Shown piece by piece: positions 8,593 to 17,890 of a stretch of DNA of 49,138 nucleotides (its first letter is position 1; every line of letters starts with the position of its first letter). The notes under the pieces were generated by a model that saw nothing but the letters and a program-made list of their open reading frames with translations, ran no database searches and was not told the origin of the DNA. Both the position numbers and the translations under genes were made by a program. The stretch is from an uncultured Bacteroidales bacterium. GTDB taxonomy: Bacteria > Bacteroidota > Bacteroidia > Bacteroidales > FEN-979. The stretch covers positions 1-49,138 of the forward strand of contig CAILVF010000069.1 in NCBI GenBank assembly GCA_903837605.1, read 5' to 3'.

Positions 8593-8623
8593 TTGCATAA
8601 AGCTCAAACCACACTTACCTTTG
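8593..8623 (+). promoter_or_regulatory. Promoter of the LruC lipoprotein gene
   Basis: TTG (8593-8595), 20 bases, TACCTTTG (8616-8623). The expected start of transcription near 8629 is downstream of the longer in-frame start at 8525, which supports the ATG at 8639. Confidence 0.65.
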
Positions 8624-8638
8624 TTAAAAAAGAAGACG

Positions 8639-10711
8639 ATGAAACTTTTTTCAACTTCAAATAAGAGATCACAATATTTATCGATCGCAATTGTAAGTAT
8701 ATCGATAATGCTTGTATTTGCAGGATGCCGCAAGCAGGATAATCCAGGCTCGGGAACGACTGGCGGAAAGACCATCGATCAGCTGGTCATACCTTCAAAC
8801 TTCAGCTGGGCCACTACGAAAAATGTAACAATCTCAATTTCCGCCAAAGATAACCTTGACAACCCGATATCTGGTGTTCGCTTTTCGCTTTATACGGCCA
8901 ACCCCGATTCCGGGGGAGTTTACCTTGTAAGCGGCTTCACCGGCAACGACGGCATGTGGAATTCCATTGCCTCATTGCCCACGGCTATGAGTAAAGTAAC
9001 AGTATTTAATAATTTCCTGGGCCTGATACGACAGGCGGAAATTACGATTACAGATAATACAATAAGCGGTCAGTTCGGAGGAAAGTCCCCCCAGCCTGTT
9101 GGAACAAAATCCTTAAATGGCTTAAATGAAATTAAAAGCGCCAATTCTGTTAAATGGGTATACATGAGTACCCGTGATTCCCAGGGAGTCCCGGGAAACC
9201 TGATGCCAACAAACGACCCTGTTGACCAGGTTCTGATGCATGATATCAATACAGCTCTTCCCGAATATAAAAATGAAGTTGCTTATCATCCCGAATGGTT
9301 CAACGGCACTGCGCCCGACAACATTGAAATCCTTAGCGTAAGCGATGTTTACATCACCTATATCACCGAAGGAGCCGGCTGGATGAACAGCCTGGGATAT
9401 TTTACATTTAATACGAACCAGCCTCCTGCTTCAGCAGCAGCTATCGACACGATACACATCATTTTCCCAAATGTAAGCAATTCGGGCAGCGGCGGGGGAT
9501 TGAACCCGGGTAATAAAATTTACTTAGGCAAATTCCCTGCCGGGAAATCAATTGGATTTGCCCTTGTTCCCCACGGCTGGAACGGCATCTCAACTTACGT
9601 AGGTTCCTCAAGTGATGTTTGGTACTCCATACCTTCCTTTAACACTACCGACCCTCTCATGCTCAAACACATTTTATTTTTCAAGGACCCTTCACGCCAG
9701 CAAATCCTTTTTACTCTGGAAGACCAGGGTAAATACCAGGGAGCAGACCTGGATTTTAACGATAACGTGTTTTACCTGACAATCAACCCCTCAATCCAGG
9801 GGATCAATACTACGAATATGCCTTTGATGGCTACAACCGTTATTGATGCCGATCATGACGGTGTTCCGGATGTTTCTGATGATTATCCTAACGATCCCAA
9901 AAAGGCATTCAACAATTTCACACCTTCAAAAACAGGTTACAGTTCCCTGGCCTTTGAAGACCTCTGGCCGGGTAAAGGAGACTATGATTTTAACGATGTA
10001 GTGGTATCCTATCGGTTCAATGAGGTTACCAATGCGCAAAACCAGGTAGTAGAGATTGATGCTAAAATTATCCCGGAAGCTTCAGGAGCTAATTTTCACA
10101 ATGGTTTTGCATTTCAGCTTCCACTTACACCTGATAAAATATCGAATGTGACAGGAATGAGTTTAAAACACTCATACATAACATTATCGGCCAATAATAC
10201 AGAGGCAGGTCAGACAAAAGCAGTAGTTGTGGTATTTGACGATGCCTTCGATCATTTGCCTATGCCCGGTCAGGGCCTGGGATCCAATACAACATTGGGT
10301 GCTCCTTACGTAACTCCCGACACCCTGAATCTTGTCATATCCCTGTCAAGTTCACAAAGCTTAAGCCAGGCAGGTATCCCTCCTTTTAACGCCTTTATCA
10401 TTGCAAACGGAACCCGTAACCGGGAAGTTCATCTTCCTGACCAGCCTCCTACCGATAAAGTGAACGGTTCTGAATTCGGGACTGTCGACGACAATAGCAT
10501 CCCCGCTCAGGGCCGGTATTATAAGACCACCAATAATCTTCCCTGGGCAATTAATATTGCCGGTAAATTCAGTTATCCAATTGAAAGGGCTGCAATTAAT
10601 ACAGCATACCTGAAATTCAACGATTGGGCCGAGAGTGCCGGAGCTTCATATCCTGATTGGTACATGAATCTGGCCGGATACCGCCAGGCTTCTTCGATTT
10701 ATACTCACTGA
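8639..10711 (+). CDS. LruC domain-containing lipoprotein
   Basis: 690 residues from the ATG at 8639. The start is chosen because the next residues form a lipoprotein signal ending LVFAGC (lipidated C30) and because a promoter lies between this ATG and the longer in-frame start. The middle contains a calcium-type DADHDGVPDVSDDYP segment followed by the LruC signature (LAFEDLWPGKGDYDFNDVVVSY). The C-terminal half is a beta-rich domain of the DUF4842 kind. LruC proteins are surface or envelope lipoproteins named after a Leptospira antigen; their role is not known, though calcium-stabilised adhesion or carbohydrate binding is often supposed. It is monocistronic, as the next gene has its own promoter. 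Confidence 0.82.
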   Translation: MKLFSTSNKRSQYLSIAIVSISIMLVFAGCRKQDNPGSGTTGGKTIDQLVIPSNFSWATTKNVTISISAKDNLDNPISGVRFSLYTANPDSGGVYLVSGFTGNDGMWNSIASLPTAMSKVTVFNNFLGLIRQAEITITDNTISGQFGGKSPQPVGTKSLNGLNEIKSANSVKWVYMSTRDSQGVPGNLMPTNDPVDQVLMHDINTALPEYKNEVAYHPEWFNGTAPDNIEILSVSDVYITYITEGAGWMNSLGYFTFNTNQPPASAAAIDTIHIIFPNVSNSGSGGGLNPGNKIYLGKFPAGKSIGFALVPHGWNGISTYVGSSSDVWYSIPSFNTTDPLMLKHILFFKDPSRQQILFTLEDQGKYQGADLDFNDNVFYLTINPSIQGINTTNMPLMATTVIDADHDGVPDVSDDYPNDPKKAFNNFTPSKTGYSSLAFEDLWPGKGDYDFNDVVVSYRFNEVTNAQNQVVEIDAKIIPEASGANFHNGFAFQLPLTPDKISNVTGMSLKHSYITLSANNTEAGQTKAVVVVFDDAFDHLPMPGQGLGSNTTLGAPYVTPDTLNLVISLSSSQSLSQAGIPPFNAFIIANGTRNREVHLPDQPPTDKVNGSEFGTVDDNSIPAQGRYYKTTNNLPWAINIAGKFSYPIERAAINTAYLKFNDWAESAGASYPDWYMNLAGYRQASSIYTH

Positions 10712-10755
10712 CAGCGGATAAAATTTTATATCGCTTAAGTATCACCAAATATGTT

Positions 10756-10763
10756 TATATTTG
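10756..10763 (+). promoter_or_regulatory. -7 box before the DUF2892-OsmC pair
   Basis: TATATTTG is an exact -7 box 34 bases before the ATG at 10798. The -33 element is weak (TTA 18 bases upstream). It probably drives both small genes. Confidence 0.5.
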
Positions 10764-10797
10764 CATTCATTAATATAAACCTAAAAACCGGAGAATC

Positions 10798-11001
10798 ATG
10801 AAAAAGAACATGGGAACCATTGATATCGTGATAAGGATACTGGTCGCAATCCTTTTTGCTGTATTGTTTTTTACAAATGCAGTTCCTCACGTATTAGGCA
10901 TTATTTTACTGGTGCTGGCCGTTGTTTTTGTCCTCACGAGCCTGATACAGTTTTGCCCCTTATATATTCCGTTTAAAATCAATACAAGGAAAAAGGAATA
11001 G
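10798..11001 (+). CDS. DUF2892 / YgaP-like small membrane protein
   Basis: 67 residues with two hydrophobic helices (about 10-25 and 31-47) and a short basic tail. The start MKKNMGTIDIVIRILVAI and the CPLYIPFKINT end match the DUF2892 family, in which the ending CP(L/I)Y is common. Family members occur alone or fused to rhodanese domains, and the function is uncertain. A GGAG lies six bases before the ATG. The OsmC gene follows after two bases, so the two are cotranscribed; the pairing hints at sulfur or redox chemistry at the membrane, but this is only inferred. Confidence 0.75.
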   Translation: MKKNMGTIDIVIRILVAILFAVLFFTNAVPHVLGIILLVLAVVFVLTSLIQFCPLYIPFKINTRKKE

Positions 11002-11003
11002 GC

Positions 11004-11423
11004 ATGTCAACACATAAAGTTACTGTAGAATGGCAGAAGGATATGGCCTTCAAAGGAACGTCGGGCGGCCATGAGATCATGATGGATGCCGACGAGCAGG
11101 TTGGAGGGCATAACCTGGGATCCAGGCCGAAACCGCTATTGCTTGTTGCGGCCGGAGGATGCACCGGCATGGACATCATTCCCATCCTGAAGAAGATGCA
11201 GGTTGTCCCTGATTATTTCAATATGGTTGTCGAAGGCGTGGTGAGCGAGGAACACCCCAGGCAGTATACAAGCATGCATATCACTTTTGAATTCAGGGGG
11301 AAGGACCTGCCGTTTGAGAAACTGCAGAAAGCGGTCAGTCTTTCACAGGATAAATACTGCGGTGTTTCGGCGACTCTGAAAAAGGCCATGCCGGTCAGCT
11401 GGGAGATAAAGATCCTTGAATAA
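11004..11423 (+). CDS. OsmC/Ohr-family protein
   Basis: 139 residues, the usual size. Both family cysteines are visible: the first in AAGGCTGMD (about residue 54) and the second in DKYCGVSATL (about 119). OsmC/Ohr proteins are cytoplasmic thiol peroxidases that reduce organic hydroperoxides, although the YhfA-like branch, which this more closely resembles (RPKPLLLVAAGGCTGMD), has no proven substrate. It follows the DUF2892 gene with a two-base gap. It converges with the RND permease, eight bases apart at their ends. Confidence 0.88.
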   Translation: MSTHKVTVEWQKDMAFKGTSGGHEIMMDADEQVGGHNLGSRPKPLLLVAAGGCTGMDIIPILKKMQVVPDYFNMVVEGVVSEEHPRQYTSMHITFEFRGKDLPFEKLQKAVSLSQDKYCGVSATLKKAMPVSWEIKILE

Positions 11424-11431
11424 GTAATAAG

Positions 11432-14400
11432 TTAGTTGTTGACTGTGCCGGTTGTAGCCTTCCTGAAGTAGATCCACCTTATAAGGGTCGGGAATACAAA
11501 CAGCAGCAAAGGCATGGCAACAATAAACCCTCCTATGACTGCAATAGCCAGGGGTTGTTGCATTTGTGCCCCCACTCCTATCCCCAGCGCAAGCGGGGTC
11601 AGTGCGAGAATGGCTCCAATAGCGGTCATCAGCTTAGGTCTTATACGCAGGGATATCGCGTAGCGTATGGATGCATCCACATCTCCTGAAGAGGTTTTCA
11701 TCGTAGCCATGAACTGGTTCACGGTGAATATGGCATTCTCGGCAATAATACCCACTATCATTATAATTCCCGTGTAGCTTCCAACATTCAGCTGGATGCC
11801 TGTAATATACAGGGCCCATACACAGCCGGCAGTTCCAAGCACCGAAATAAAGATCACCAGGAGCGGGATCCGAAGATCCCTGAAAAGGAAAAGGAGGATG
11901 GAAAATACCAGTACTATTGCCGAAAGTAAGATCATAAGCAGTTCTTTGAATGAGGACTGCTGCTGGGCATAGGTGCCCCCGTAAACTATATAGTAACCGG
12001 GGGGCATTATAAGTTTTTCCTCCAGGATGCTTTTGATCTCCTTGATCGCAGATCCCAGGTCACGGTTTTCCAGGCGGGCGGTAACCACTAGATTTGATTT
12101 GAGATCTTCCCTTGTAATGTCGGGTGTGCCTTTTGACAACGCGGTAGTGGCAAAGTATTCCAGCGGCCTGTATGAACCGCCGGGAGAGAATACAGGCTGA
12201 TCCATGATCCTGTCGAGGTAATTCTCCCTGAAATCTGTAAATCTCAGGTTTATCCTCAGCATTTGCTCCCCGCTCTGGACCTCCCCAACCTTAACCCCCT
12301 CGTTATTTGCCTGCAGCTGGGTCTGCAGGTCGGCAGGGCTCAGGTGAAATTGTGCGAGCCTGGCCTCATCAGGAATGATGCTGATGGAAGGGCCCTCCAC
12401 CACGATCCCGTTTTTAAGATCGGCTATGCCTTTTACCTTTGACAGCAGTCCCTGCACCCGTATGGCAAGGGTTTCCAGTTGAGACCTGTCGTCACCGAAA
12501 ATTTTAATTTCAACAGGTTCCGGGCGGCCGATAAGGTCGCCAAGCAGGTCGGCAATCCTCTGTCCGAATTCTATGGTCAGCGCAGGTTCCTGGGCCGATA
12601 CCTTTTGCCTGAGTTCGGAAATGACGTCTTCGGTTGACCGTTTGAGCCCGGGCTTCAACTGGATAAGGTAATCGCCTTCATTCGGAGGGATCACACCGCT
12701 TGCCATACTGATGCTTGAACTCATATTGGTCCCGGTACGCCGCATATATGTTGCCACATCCTTATGATGCAGTATCACCGTATCTACCCTGCGCATCATC
12801 GCATCGGATGCATCAAGCGCAGTGCCCGGAGGGGTGAGATAATCAAATACAATGGTCCCTTCGTCCAATACAGGAAGGAAACCCGTATTCAGCCTGGGAA
12901 TGAAAAACACGGCGCCGGCGGCAAGGATCAGAATAAAGCCAATGGCAAATGCCGGCTTATCGAAAAACCATATCAGCCAGCTTAAGGAATTTTTACCTGC
13001 CTGCTTCCCGTGCTCACTTACCGCTGCTTTCTTCCTGTGCCTGTATCCAAGCGCCAGGTGCAATGCAGGCAATCCCAGCCAGGTTGTGAAAAAGCTGCAT
13101 ACCAGGGTAATTTCCATAGTCGCGGTAAGCTCTTTGAAAAAGCTTCCGGCAACCCCGCTCATCATCACAAATGGAAAGAAAATTACGATGGTGCTCAGCG
13201 AAGAGCCTACCATCGCAGGGAAAAGCATTTTAATTGTATCTCTCACCACTGACTGCTGGTCTTTTTCGGGGTTCTCTTCGTGAACCCTGTGGATCTGTTC
13301 GATGACGACTATGGCATCGTCGATGATAAGCCCGATGGAAGCAGCAATCGCTCCCAGTGACATGATGTTCAGGGTTATGCCGCTCAGGTAAAGGACTGTT
13401 AAGGTAAGAGCCAGGGTTACCGGGATGATGATGATCACATTGAGGCTGGCCCTGAACGATCTTAGGAAAAGTACTACCACCAAAAGGGCCAGGATAAGTC
13501 CCTCATATATGGCCCTCAGAACGCTGTTTATTGAATCGGTCACGAACACGCTCTGATTGTAATAGGTCTTTAACACCATTCCCCTTGGGAGCTGGTTCTG
13601 GATCTCCACTGCCTTTTTCTGCACTTCCCTCACAAAATCTAGAAGGTTTGTGCCTTTCTGCTTAACTATATCGAGGATGACCGCTTCATGCCCGTTGGCA
13701 TTGATTCGTATGAATTCCTGCTGCTCCTGGAATTCAATCATGGCCAGGTCGCCAAGCCTGATGATCCTGTTGCCGTCGTTTCGTATTACCAGGTTTTTCA
13801 GGTCATCGAGGGTACTGATCCTGCTGTCGGTCACCGAAAGGTACAAGCGGCGGTAATCGGAAAGCAACCCGTTGGATTCTATGAAATTGGTCTTTCCCAT
13901 GACATCGATAATGTCCTGGGGGTTTACGGCAAGCTGCACCATTTTCATCGGATCGGGTTTGATCACGAATTCCTTGGTCTTCCCTCCCCTTACAAATACA
14001 TTCGATATCCCCTGCACCTCCGAGAAACGCGGCCTGGCAAAGAACATGGCCATATTTTTCAACTCAACCTGCCCGTATTTGTCGCTTTCAAGCGTATACC
14101 CCACTACCGGGTAAATGTTCTGGCTCATGGCCTCTATTACCAGGTTGGTGGTCGGGGGAAGCACATTCTTGATTTCATTTATCCTGGCTTCAAGCTGCAT
14201 CCGTGCTATGTTGATATCGGTATTCCATTCAAAATAAGCCTCGATGGTACAGCTTCCCCTGTTGGTCGAACTCCTTACCGTTGCAATGCCGTTAACCCTT
14301 TTGATGGCAATTTCAAGCGGGCGTGTCACGGTGATCAGCATCTTATCTATGGGTTGCTCTCCATTATCGGCAATGATCCTGATCTTGGGGAAAACCACAT

Positions 14401-14515
14401 CGGGGAACAGCAAAGTTTCCATTTTACTATACGCAAACCCGCCAAGTATGAGCAATACCACGAGAACGAATATCGTTGGCTTGGTATATTTCCTGTAAAA
14501 ATCCTGGTCGATCAT
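11432..14515 (-). CDS. RND efflux permease (HAE1/AcrB-like inner-membrane pump)
   Basis: 1027 residues, typical for an RND pump. The first transmembrane helix (TIFVLVVLLILGGFAYSKM) is followed by the large periplasmic porter loop. TM4 carries the proton-relay motif in GAIAASIGLIIDDAIVVIEQ. The Asp-Asp pair is of the hydrophobe/amphiphile type, not the single-Asp pattern I would expect in heavy-metal pumps. The second half repeats the architecture, with a further helix set near 850-1020. It is the third gene of a TolC-adaptor-permease operon, although 173 bases with an octamer array separate it from the adaptor gene. Substrate cannot be predicted. Confidence 0.92.
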   Translation of the reverse strand: MIDQDFYRKYTKPTIFVLVVLLILGGFAYSKMETLLFPDVVFPKIRIIADNGEQPIDKMLITVTRPLEIAIKRVNGIATVRSSTNRGSCTIEAYFEWNTDINIARMQLEARINEIKNVLPPTTNLVIEAMSQNIYPVVGYTLESDKYGQVELKNMAMFFARPRFSEVQGISNVFVRGGKTKEFVIKPDPMKMVQLAVNPQDIIDVMGKTNFIESNGLLSDYRRLYLSVTDSRISTLDDLKNLVIRNDGNRIIRLGDLAMIEFQEQQEFIRINANGHEAVILDIVKQKGTNLLDFVREVQKKAVEIQNQLPRGMVLKTYYNQSVFVTDSINSVLRAIYEGLILALLVVVLFLRSFRASLNVIIIIPVTLALTLTVLYLSGITLNIMSLGAIAASIGLIIDDAIVVIEQIHRVHEENPEKDQQSVVRDTIKMLFPAMVGSSLSTIVIFFPFVMMSGVAGSFFKELTATMEITLVCSFFTTWLGLPALHLALGYRHRKKAAVSEHGKQAGKNSLSWLIWFFDKPAFAIGFILILAAGAVFFIPRLNTGFLPVLDEGTIVFDYLTPPGTALDASDAMMRRVDTVILHHKDVATYMRRTGTNMSSSISMASGVIPPNEGDYLIQLKPGLKRSTEDVISELRQKVSAQEPALTIEFGQRIADLLGDLIGRPEPVEIKIFGDDRSQLETLAIRVQGLLSKVKGIADLKNGIVVEGPSISIIPDEARLAQFHLSPADLQTQLQANNEGVKVGEVQSGEQMLRINLRFTDFRENYLDRIMDQPVFSPGGSYRPLEYFATTALSKGTPDITREDLKSNLVVTARLENRDLGSAIKEIKSILEEKLIMPPGYYIVYGGTYAQQQSSFKELLMILLSAIVLVFSILLFLFRDLRIPLLVIFISVLGTAGCVWALYITGIQLNVGSYTGIIMIVGIIAENAIFTVNQFMATMKTSSGDVDASIRYAISLRIRPKLMTAIGAILALTPLALGIGVGAQMQQPLAIAVIGGFIVAMPLLLFVFPTLIRWIYFRKATTGTVNN

Positions 14516-14551
14516 TTAGCGTGAATAGTTAATTGTCCCCTATTTATCCCG

Positions 14552-14684
14552 TATCCAGTTATCCAGTTATCCAGTTATCCAGTAATCCAGTTATCCAGTT
14601 ATCCAGTTATCCAGTAATCCAGTTATCCAGTAATCCAGTTATCCAGTTATCCAGTTATCCAGTTATCCAGTAATCCAGTTATCC
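14552..14684. repeat. 8-bp tandem array (TATCCAGT), about 16 copies
   Basis: The unit TATCCAGT repeats without interruption for about 133 bases, with some units changed to AATCCAGT. It fills the gap between the adaptor and permease genes of the efflux operon and lies upstream of the permease ATG on its coding strand. Read on the minus strand the unit is CTGGATAA, similar to the array at 22633. It could change length by slippage. Confidence 0.95.
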
Positions 14685-14688
14685 CTTA

Positions 14689-15606
14689 TCATTTTAATAT
14701 CCTCACTACGGCTGTATCACCCAATCCATAATTTCCGCTTGTAAGGAAACGTTCCACCGGTAGAAAAAGCGGGGAAACAATCTCAACACTGTCGGCCCCG
14801 GTAATGCCAGGGACAACAGGAACTTTCACCGCGACCGTATCATTGATGAGCTTCATCACCCAGAAATTCTTCATCACTTCATCACTCAGGACTGCTGATT
14901 TCGGAAGGATAAGCACCTTGTTCTTGATCGACCTGATAATCTTCACTTTAGCCATAAGGTTTTCAGGCAAGGGCTTGGGTAAACGCGGCTGAAGGATCAC
15001 CCTCACGGTTTGCGATGCCCCTGTCATAGCCGGTAAAACAGCATGAACGGAGGCGCTCAGCTTTTCATTGTCGGGCAGGAGAAGAACACAATCGGTTCCC
15101 AGTCGTATATAATCTTTCAATTCATAGGGAAGTTCCAGTATGAATACAAGACTTTTAGGTAAAACGAGGGTGCAAAGGGGTTCGCCTTCCTGGATAAAAT
15201 CTCCTTTAGGATGATTGATGACCGAAACCAGCCCTTCTATGGATGCCCTTACCTGGATAAGTCCTGTGATCCCGAGGGCATGTATGCTGTCCTGGTAAAG
15301 CACGGTAGCTTCTTTTGTCCTGAGCTCGAACAGCATTTCGCTCATTTTTGCCCTGTCGCCTGCCGACACAAAACACTTCTCCACATATCCTGTGATAGGC
15401 GATTTGATGACGGCTTTTTCAAGAAATGATGAAGTGGCCGGGAACTCCGCGTATTCGGCCATTGTGCCTGTCCTTGCATTGATGACAGTTACCGGGACTA
15501 CCGCCCTCACCGCCTTTTCTTCAGTGTCCTGCACATTCCTGCAGCCGAACAGGAATACCAGGCATACCAGCCCGGGGAGGAACATCATCAACCGCCTTTG
15601 TTTCAT
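14689..15606 (-). CDS. RND efflux periplasmic adaptor lipoprotein
   Basis: 305 residues, short for the family. A lipoprotein signal ends VFLFGC with lipidated C22. The mature part has two half-lipoyl motifs (SPITGYVEKCFVSAGDRAK near 89-107, and RASIEGLVSVINHPKGDF further on) with a very short intervening hairpin, then beta-barrel and membrane-proximal regions. It should bridge the inner-membrane RND pump and the outer-membrane TolC channel. Its start codon overlaps the TolC gene stop by four bases (ATGA), indicating coupled translation. The short alpha-hairpin suggests limited reach toward the channel. Confidence 0.88.
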   Translation of the reverse strand: MKQRRLMMFLPGLVCLVFLFGCRNVQDTEEKAVRAVVPVTVINARTGTMAEYAEFPATSSFLEKAVIKSPITGYVEKCFVSAGDRAKMSEMLFELRTKEATVLYQDSIHALGITGLIQVRASIEGLVSVINHPKGDFIQEGEPLCTLVLPKSLVFILELPYELKDYIRLGTDCVLLLPDNEKLSASVHAVLPAMTGASQTVRVILQPRLPKPLPENLMAKVKIIRSIKNKVLILPKSAVLSDEVMKNFWVMKLINDTVAVKVPVVPGITGADSVEIVSPLFLPVERFLTSGNYGLGDTAVVRILK

Positions 15607-16850
15607 TGTTTCCAGAAATTAATTTCATTTAAAATATACTGGGCCCTGATCTGGTATTGAACAGCCTCATGCGTTGCATCAATGAGGTTTTTTAACGCCA
15701 GTATATAATCGGTTATGGTGAGGGTTCCGCTATTGAGCTCGGCCCTTTCCTGTGCAACCAGCATTTTCACCACTTCGATCTGCTTATCGTTGTCACGGGC
15801 CAGTATCCTTACATTGTCAAGTTCATCCTTCAGCTGCTTCAGCTGTAAACCATATTGTGTCCTGAAAAAATCCTGGTAGTTTTTCCTGGTTTCCTCTTCT
15901 GCCCTGAGCTTGCTGTAGTTCAGCTTCCGCTGGTTGCCGTCATATACCGGGAGGCTCAGGCTCATGCCGAAACTGATCCCGAAATTCTGGTACAGGTAAA
16001 CCGGTTCGTTATTGATGATGCCCCCGTCGGAAAACCAGTTGACGGTGGGTTTATATTTACGGTCAATCAAAAGCTTTTCGGTCTGGATCTTTAAACTGTC
16101 AATGACAAATTTTCTGAAGAAAATCGAGTTTTCAGGTGAATGCTTCAGTATTTCCTCAATTGCAGGAAGGCTTAACCTGTAAACCGCCGTGTCGCTGATA
16201 CCGCATATCACGTTCAGGTTCGAGAATTCCTTCCTGTACTGGAACTCAAGGTTCCTGATATTTCGTTCAAGCTGAATGATCTCCACTTTGACCGACAGGT
16301 AATCGGTTTGGCGGTAAGTCCCTTTCTGGACCCACATTTTTAATACTATTTCTTCTTCCTTCAGGGTCGAAAGGATCTGTTGCTGAAATTCAGCTTCCAT
16401 AATGGCTGAATAAGCTGCCAGGTATTGCGCTGTGATAGCCTTTTTAAGCTCATTGATGCCCAGGTTCCTGGAATTTTCCAGGCTGCGGTTCTGAATCCCG
16501 AACTTCTGGTAATTGACTTCCCTTGTTTTTTTATTGAATATCTGCTGGTTCACATTAAGCGTGCCGATGAGCTGCTGGCCGTTGGTGATCACGTCGCTGT
16601 AACCCCAGCCATCGATCACCGGGGCATACATCATATAAGCATTGAAATTCACCTGGGGAAGATAACTTGCCCGGGTGATCAGGCTGTCATACTGGTTTGA
16701 CCTGATCTGGTTTGAAAGGTCCTTCAGCCCGGGGTTGTTTTCAACACCCCTGCTGATATAGTATTCAAGGGAATGGTCCTGGCTGAATGCGTCCAGGTTG
16801 ATAAACAGCAGTAGCAGAAAAAATTGAAAACCCTTTGTAATGGCGTTCAC
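15603..16850 (-). CDS. TolC-family outer-membrane efflux channel
   Basis: 415 residues starting at GTG (complement of 16848-16850), because no ATG lies in the signal peptide region (FQFFLLLLFINLDAFSQ). The mature protein contains two long helical, coiled-coil-like repeats with typical TolC features such as NPGLKDL near the start and a late segment rich in Q/K/E helices. It should form the outer-membrane duct of the efflux complex encoded by the next two genes. It is the first gene of the operon and has a well-formed promoter immediately upstream. Confidence 0.9.
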   Translation of the reverse strand: MNAITKGFQFFLLLLFINLDAFSQDHSLEYYISRGVENNPGLKDLSNQIRSNQYDSLITRASYLPQVNFNAYMMYAPVIDGWGYSDVITNGQQLIGTLNVNQQIFNKKTREVNYQKFGIQNRSLENSRNLGINELKKAITAQYLAAYSAIMEAEFQQQILSTLKEEEIVLKMWVQKGTYRQTDYLSVKVEIIQLERNIRNLEFQYRKEFSNLNVICGISDTAVYRLSLPAIEEILKHSPENSIFFRKFVIDSLKIQTEKLLIDRKYKPTVNWFSDGGIINNEPVYLYQNFGISFGMSLSLPVYDGNQRKLNYSKLRAEEETRKNYQDFFRTQYGLQLKQLKDELDNVRILARDNDKQIEVVKMLVAQERAELNSGTLTITDYILALKNLIDATHEAVQYQIRAQYILNEINFWKQ

Positions 16851-16869
16851 TTTAGCTTAAATGAGATTT

Positions 16870-16900
16870 CAAACCTACATGAAAATCCCCAAATACGCAA
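16870..16900 (-). promoter_or_regulatory. Promoter of the RND efflux operon
   Basis: On the minus strand, TTG (16900-16898), 20 bases, TAGGTTTG (16877-16870). Transcription should start near 16864, leaving a leader of about 14 bases before the GTG start of the TolC gene. Confidence 0.6.
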
Positions 16901-16982
16901 GAGGCATATTTAAAATGTATAAAGACTTTAGGTAAAATGCCATCAGATGGACGGGAAGATTTCCGGGATCGGGAATTATATT

Positions 16983-16990
16983 TACTTTTG
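16983..16990 (+). promoter_or_regulatory. -7 box of tatC
   Basis: TACTTTTG fits TAnnTTTG. A partial -33 (TTT at 16960-16962) lies 20 bases upstream. Seven bases separate the box from the ATG at 16998, so the transcript may be leaderless, or translation may begin at 17046. Confidence 0.45.
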
Positions 16991-16997
16991 CGATAAT

Positions 16998-17837
16998 ATG
17001 ATCGGGATTCCGGGTTTCAGTAAAAAAAATAAAGAAGGCGATGAAATGACCTTCTGGGAGCATCTTGATGTGCTCAGGGGGACTATCTGGCGTTCATTGC
17101 TTGTGGCATTCCTCTTTTCGCTGGTAGCCTTTGCTTTCAAGGACATACTGTTCGACACGATTATCCTTGGGCCCAAGTCAAAGGATTTTATTACTTACCG
17201 GATGCTTTGCAAGCTGGGGAACATGATTTCCATGCCCTCACTTTGCATTGATCCTTCGCATTTTGAACTCATCAACATAAGCCTCGCCGGGCAGTTCCTT
17301 GCCCATATGAATATTTCCCTGGTTGCAGGGCTGGTCCTTGCATTACCCTATATTTTATGGGAATTATGGAGGTTTATCAAACCAGGTCTTAACGATAAGG
17401 AGATCCGTGCCTCGAGAGGTTCTGTTTTCTCGGTGTTCTTCCTGTTTGTCACCGGGGTTCTCTTTTCCTACTTTATTGTCGCACCCCTGATGATAAATTT
17501 CCTGGGAGGGTATACCGTGAGCGCTACAGTAAAGAACCAGATCGCACTTACCTCCTATGTGAGCAATATAACCCTGCTTACACTGCTGATGGGCCTTGTA
17601 TTTGAACTTCCGGTTTTGATACTGCTTTTAACCAAAATAGGGATTCTTACTCCCAAAATGCTTAAAAAATACAGGAAACATACACTGGTTATCATTTTAA
17701 TTGTTGCGGGTGTTATAACCCCCAGCCCCGATATGTTCAGCCAGCTTATTGTTTTTATCCCCCTCTATGCTTTGTTCGAGCTGAGCATCCTTCTCTCTTC
17801 CCGCATGTACCGCAGGAAAAACCTGCCTGCCGGCTGA
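16998..17837 (+). CDS. tatC: Twin-arginine translocase subunit TatC
   Basis: 279 residues from the ATG at 16998. The motif MTFWEHLDVLR, the conserved N-terminal TatC signature, begins at residue 17. Six hydrophobic helices follow, with conserved WELWRFIKPGL, FELPVLILLLTKIG and the late ITPSPDMFSQL. TatC is the inner-membrane receptor for folded proteins that carry a twin-arginine signal. Three starts are possible: 16947 lies upstream of the likely promoter; 16998 keeps the charged KKNKEGDE leader common in Bacteroidota; 17046 has a better ribosome site (AAGAAGG). No tatA/tatB is adjacent. Confidence 0.92.
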   Translation: MIGIPGFSKKNKEGDEMTFWEHLDVLRGTIWRSLLVAFLFSLVAFAFKDILFDTIILGPKSKDFITYRMLCKLGNMISMPSLCIDPSHFELINISLAGQFLAHMNISLVAGLVLALPYILWELWRFIKPGLNDKEIRASRGSVFSVFFLFVTGVLFSYFIVAPLMINFLGGYTVSATVKNQIALTSYVSNITLLTLLMGLVFELPVLILLLTKIGILTPKMLKKYRKHTLVIILIVAGVITPSPDMFSQLIVFIPLYALFELSILLSSRMYRRKNLPAG

Positions 17838-17890
17838 GTTGTAACCTCATACATTCCATTACGTCTAAGCTTTCATTAAACATAAACAAC

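Noticed and set aside
8525..8638. Longer start for the LruC gene
   Set aside because: A promoter lies between it and the ATG at 8639, and only the shorter form starts with a lipoprotein signal.
13688..14524. 278-residue plus-strand open frame
   Set aside because: Lies entirely opposite the RND permease, whose own frame has clear family motifs.
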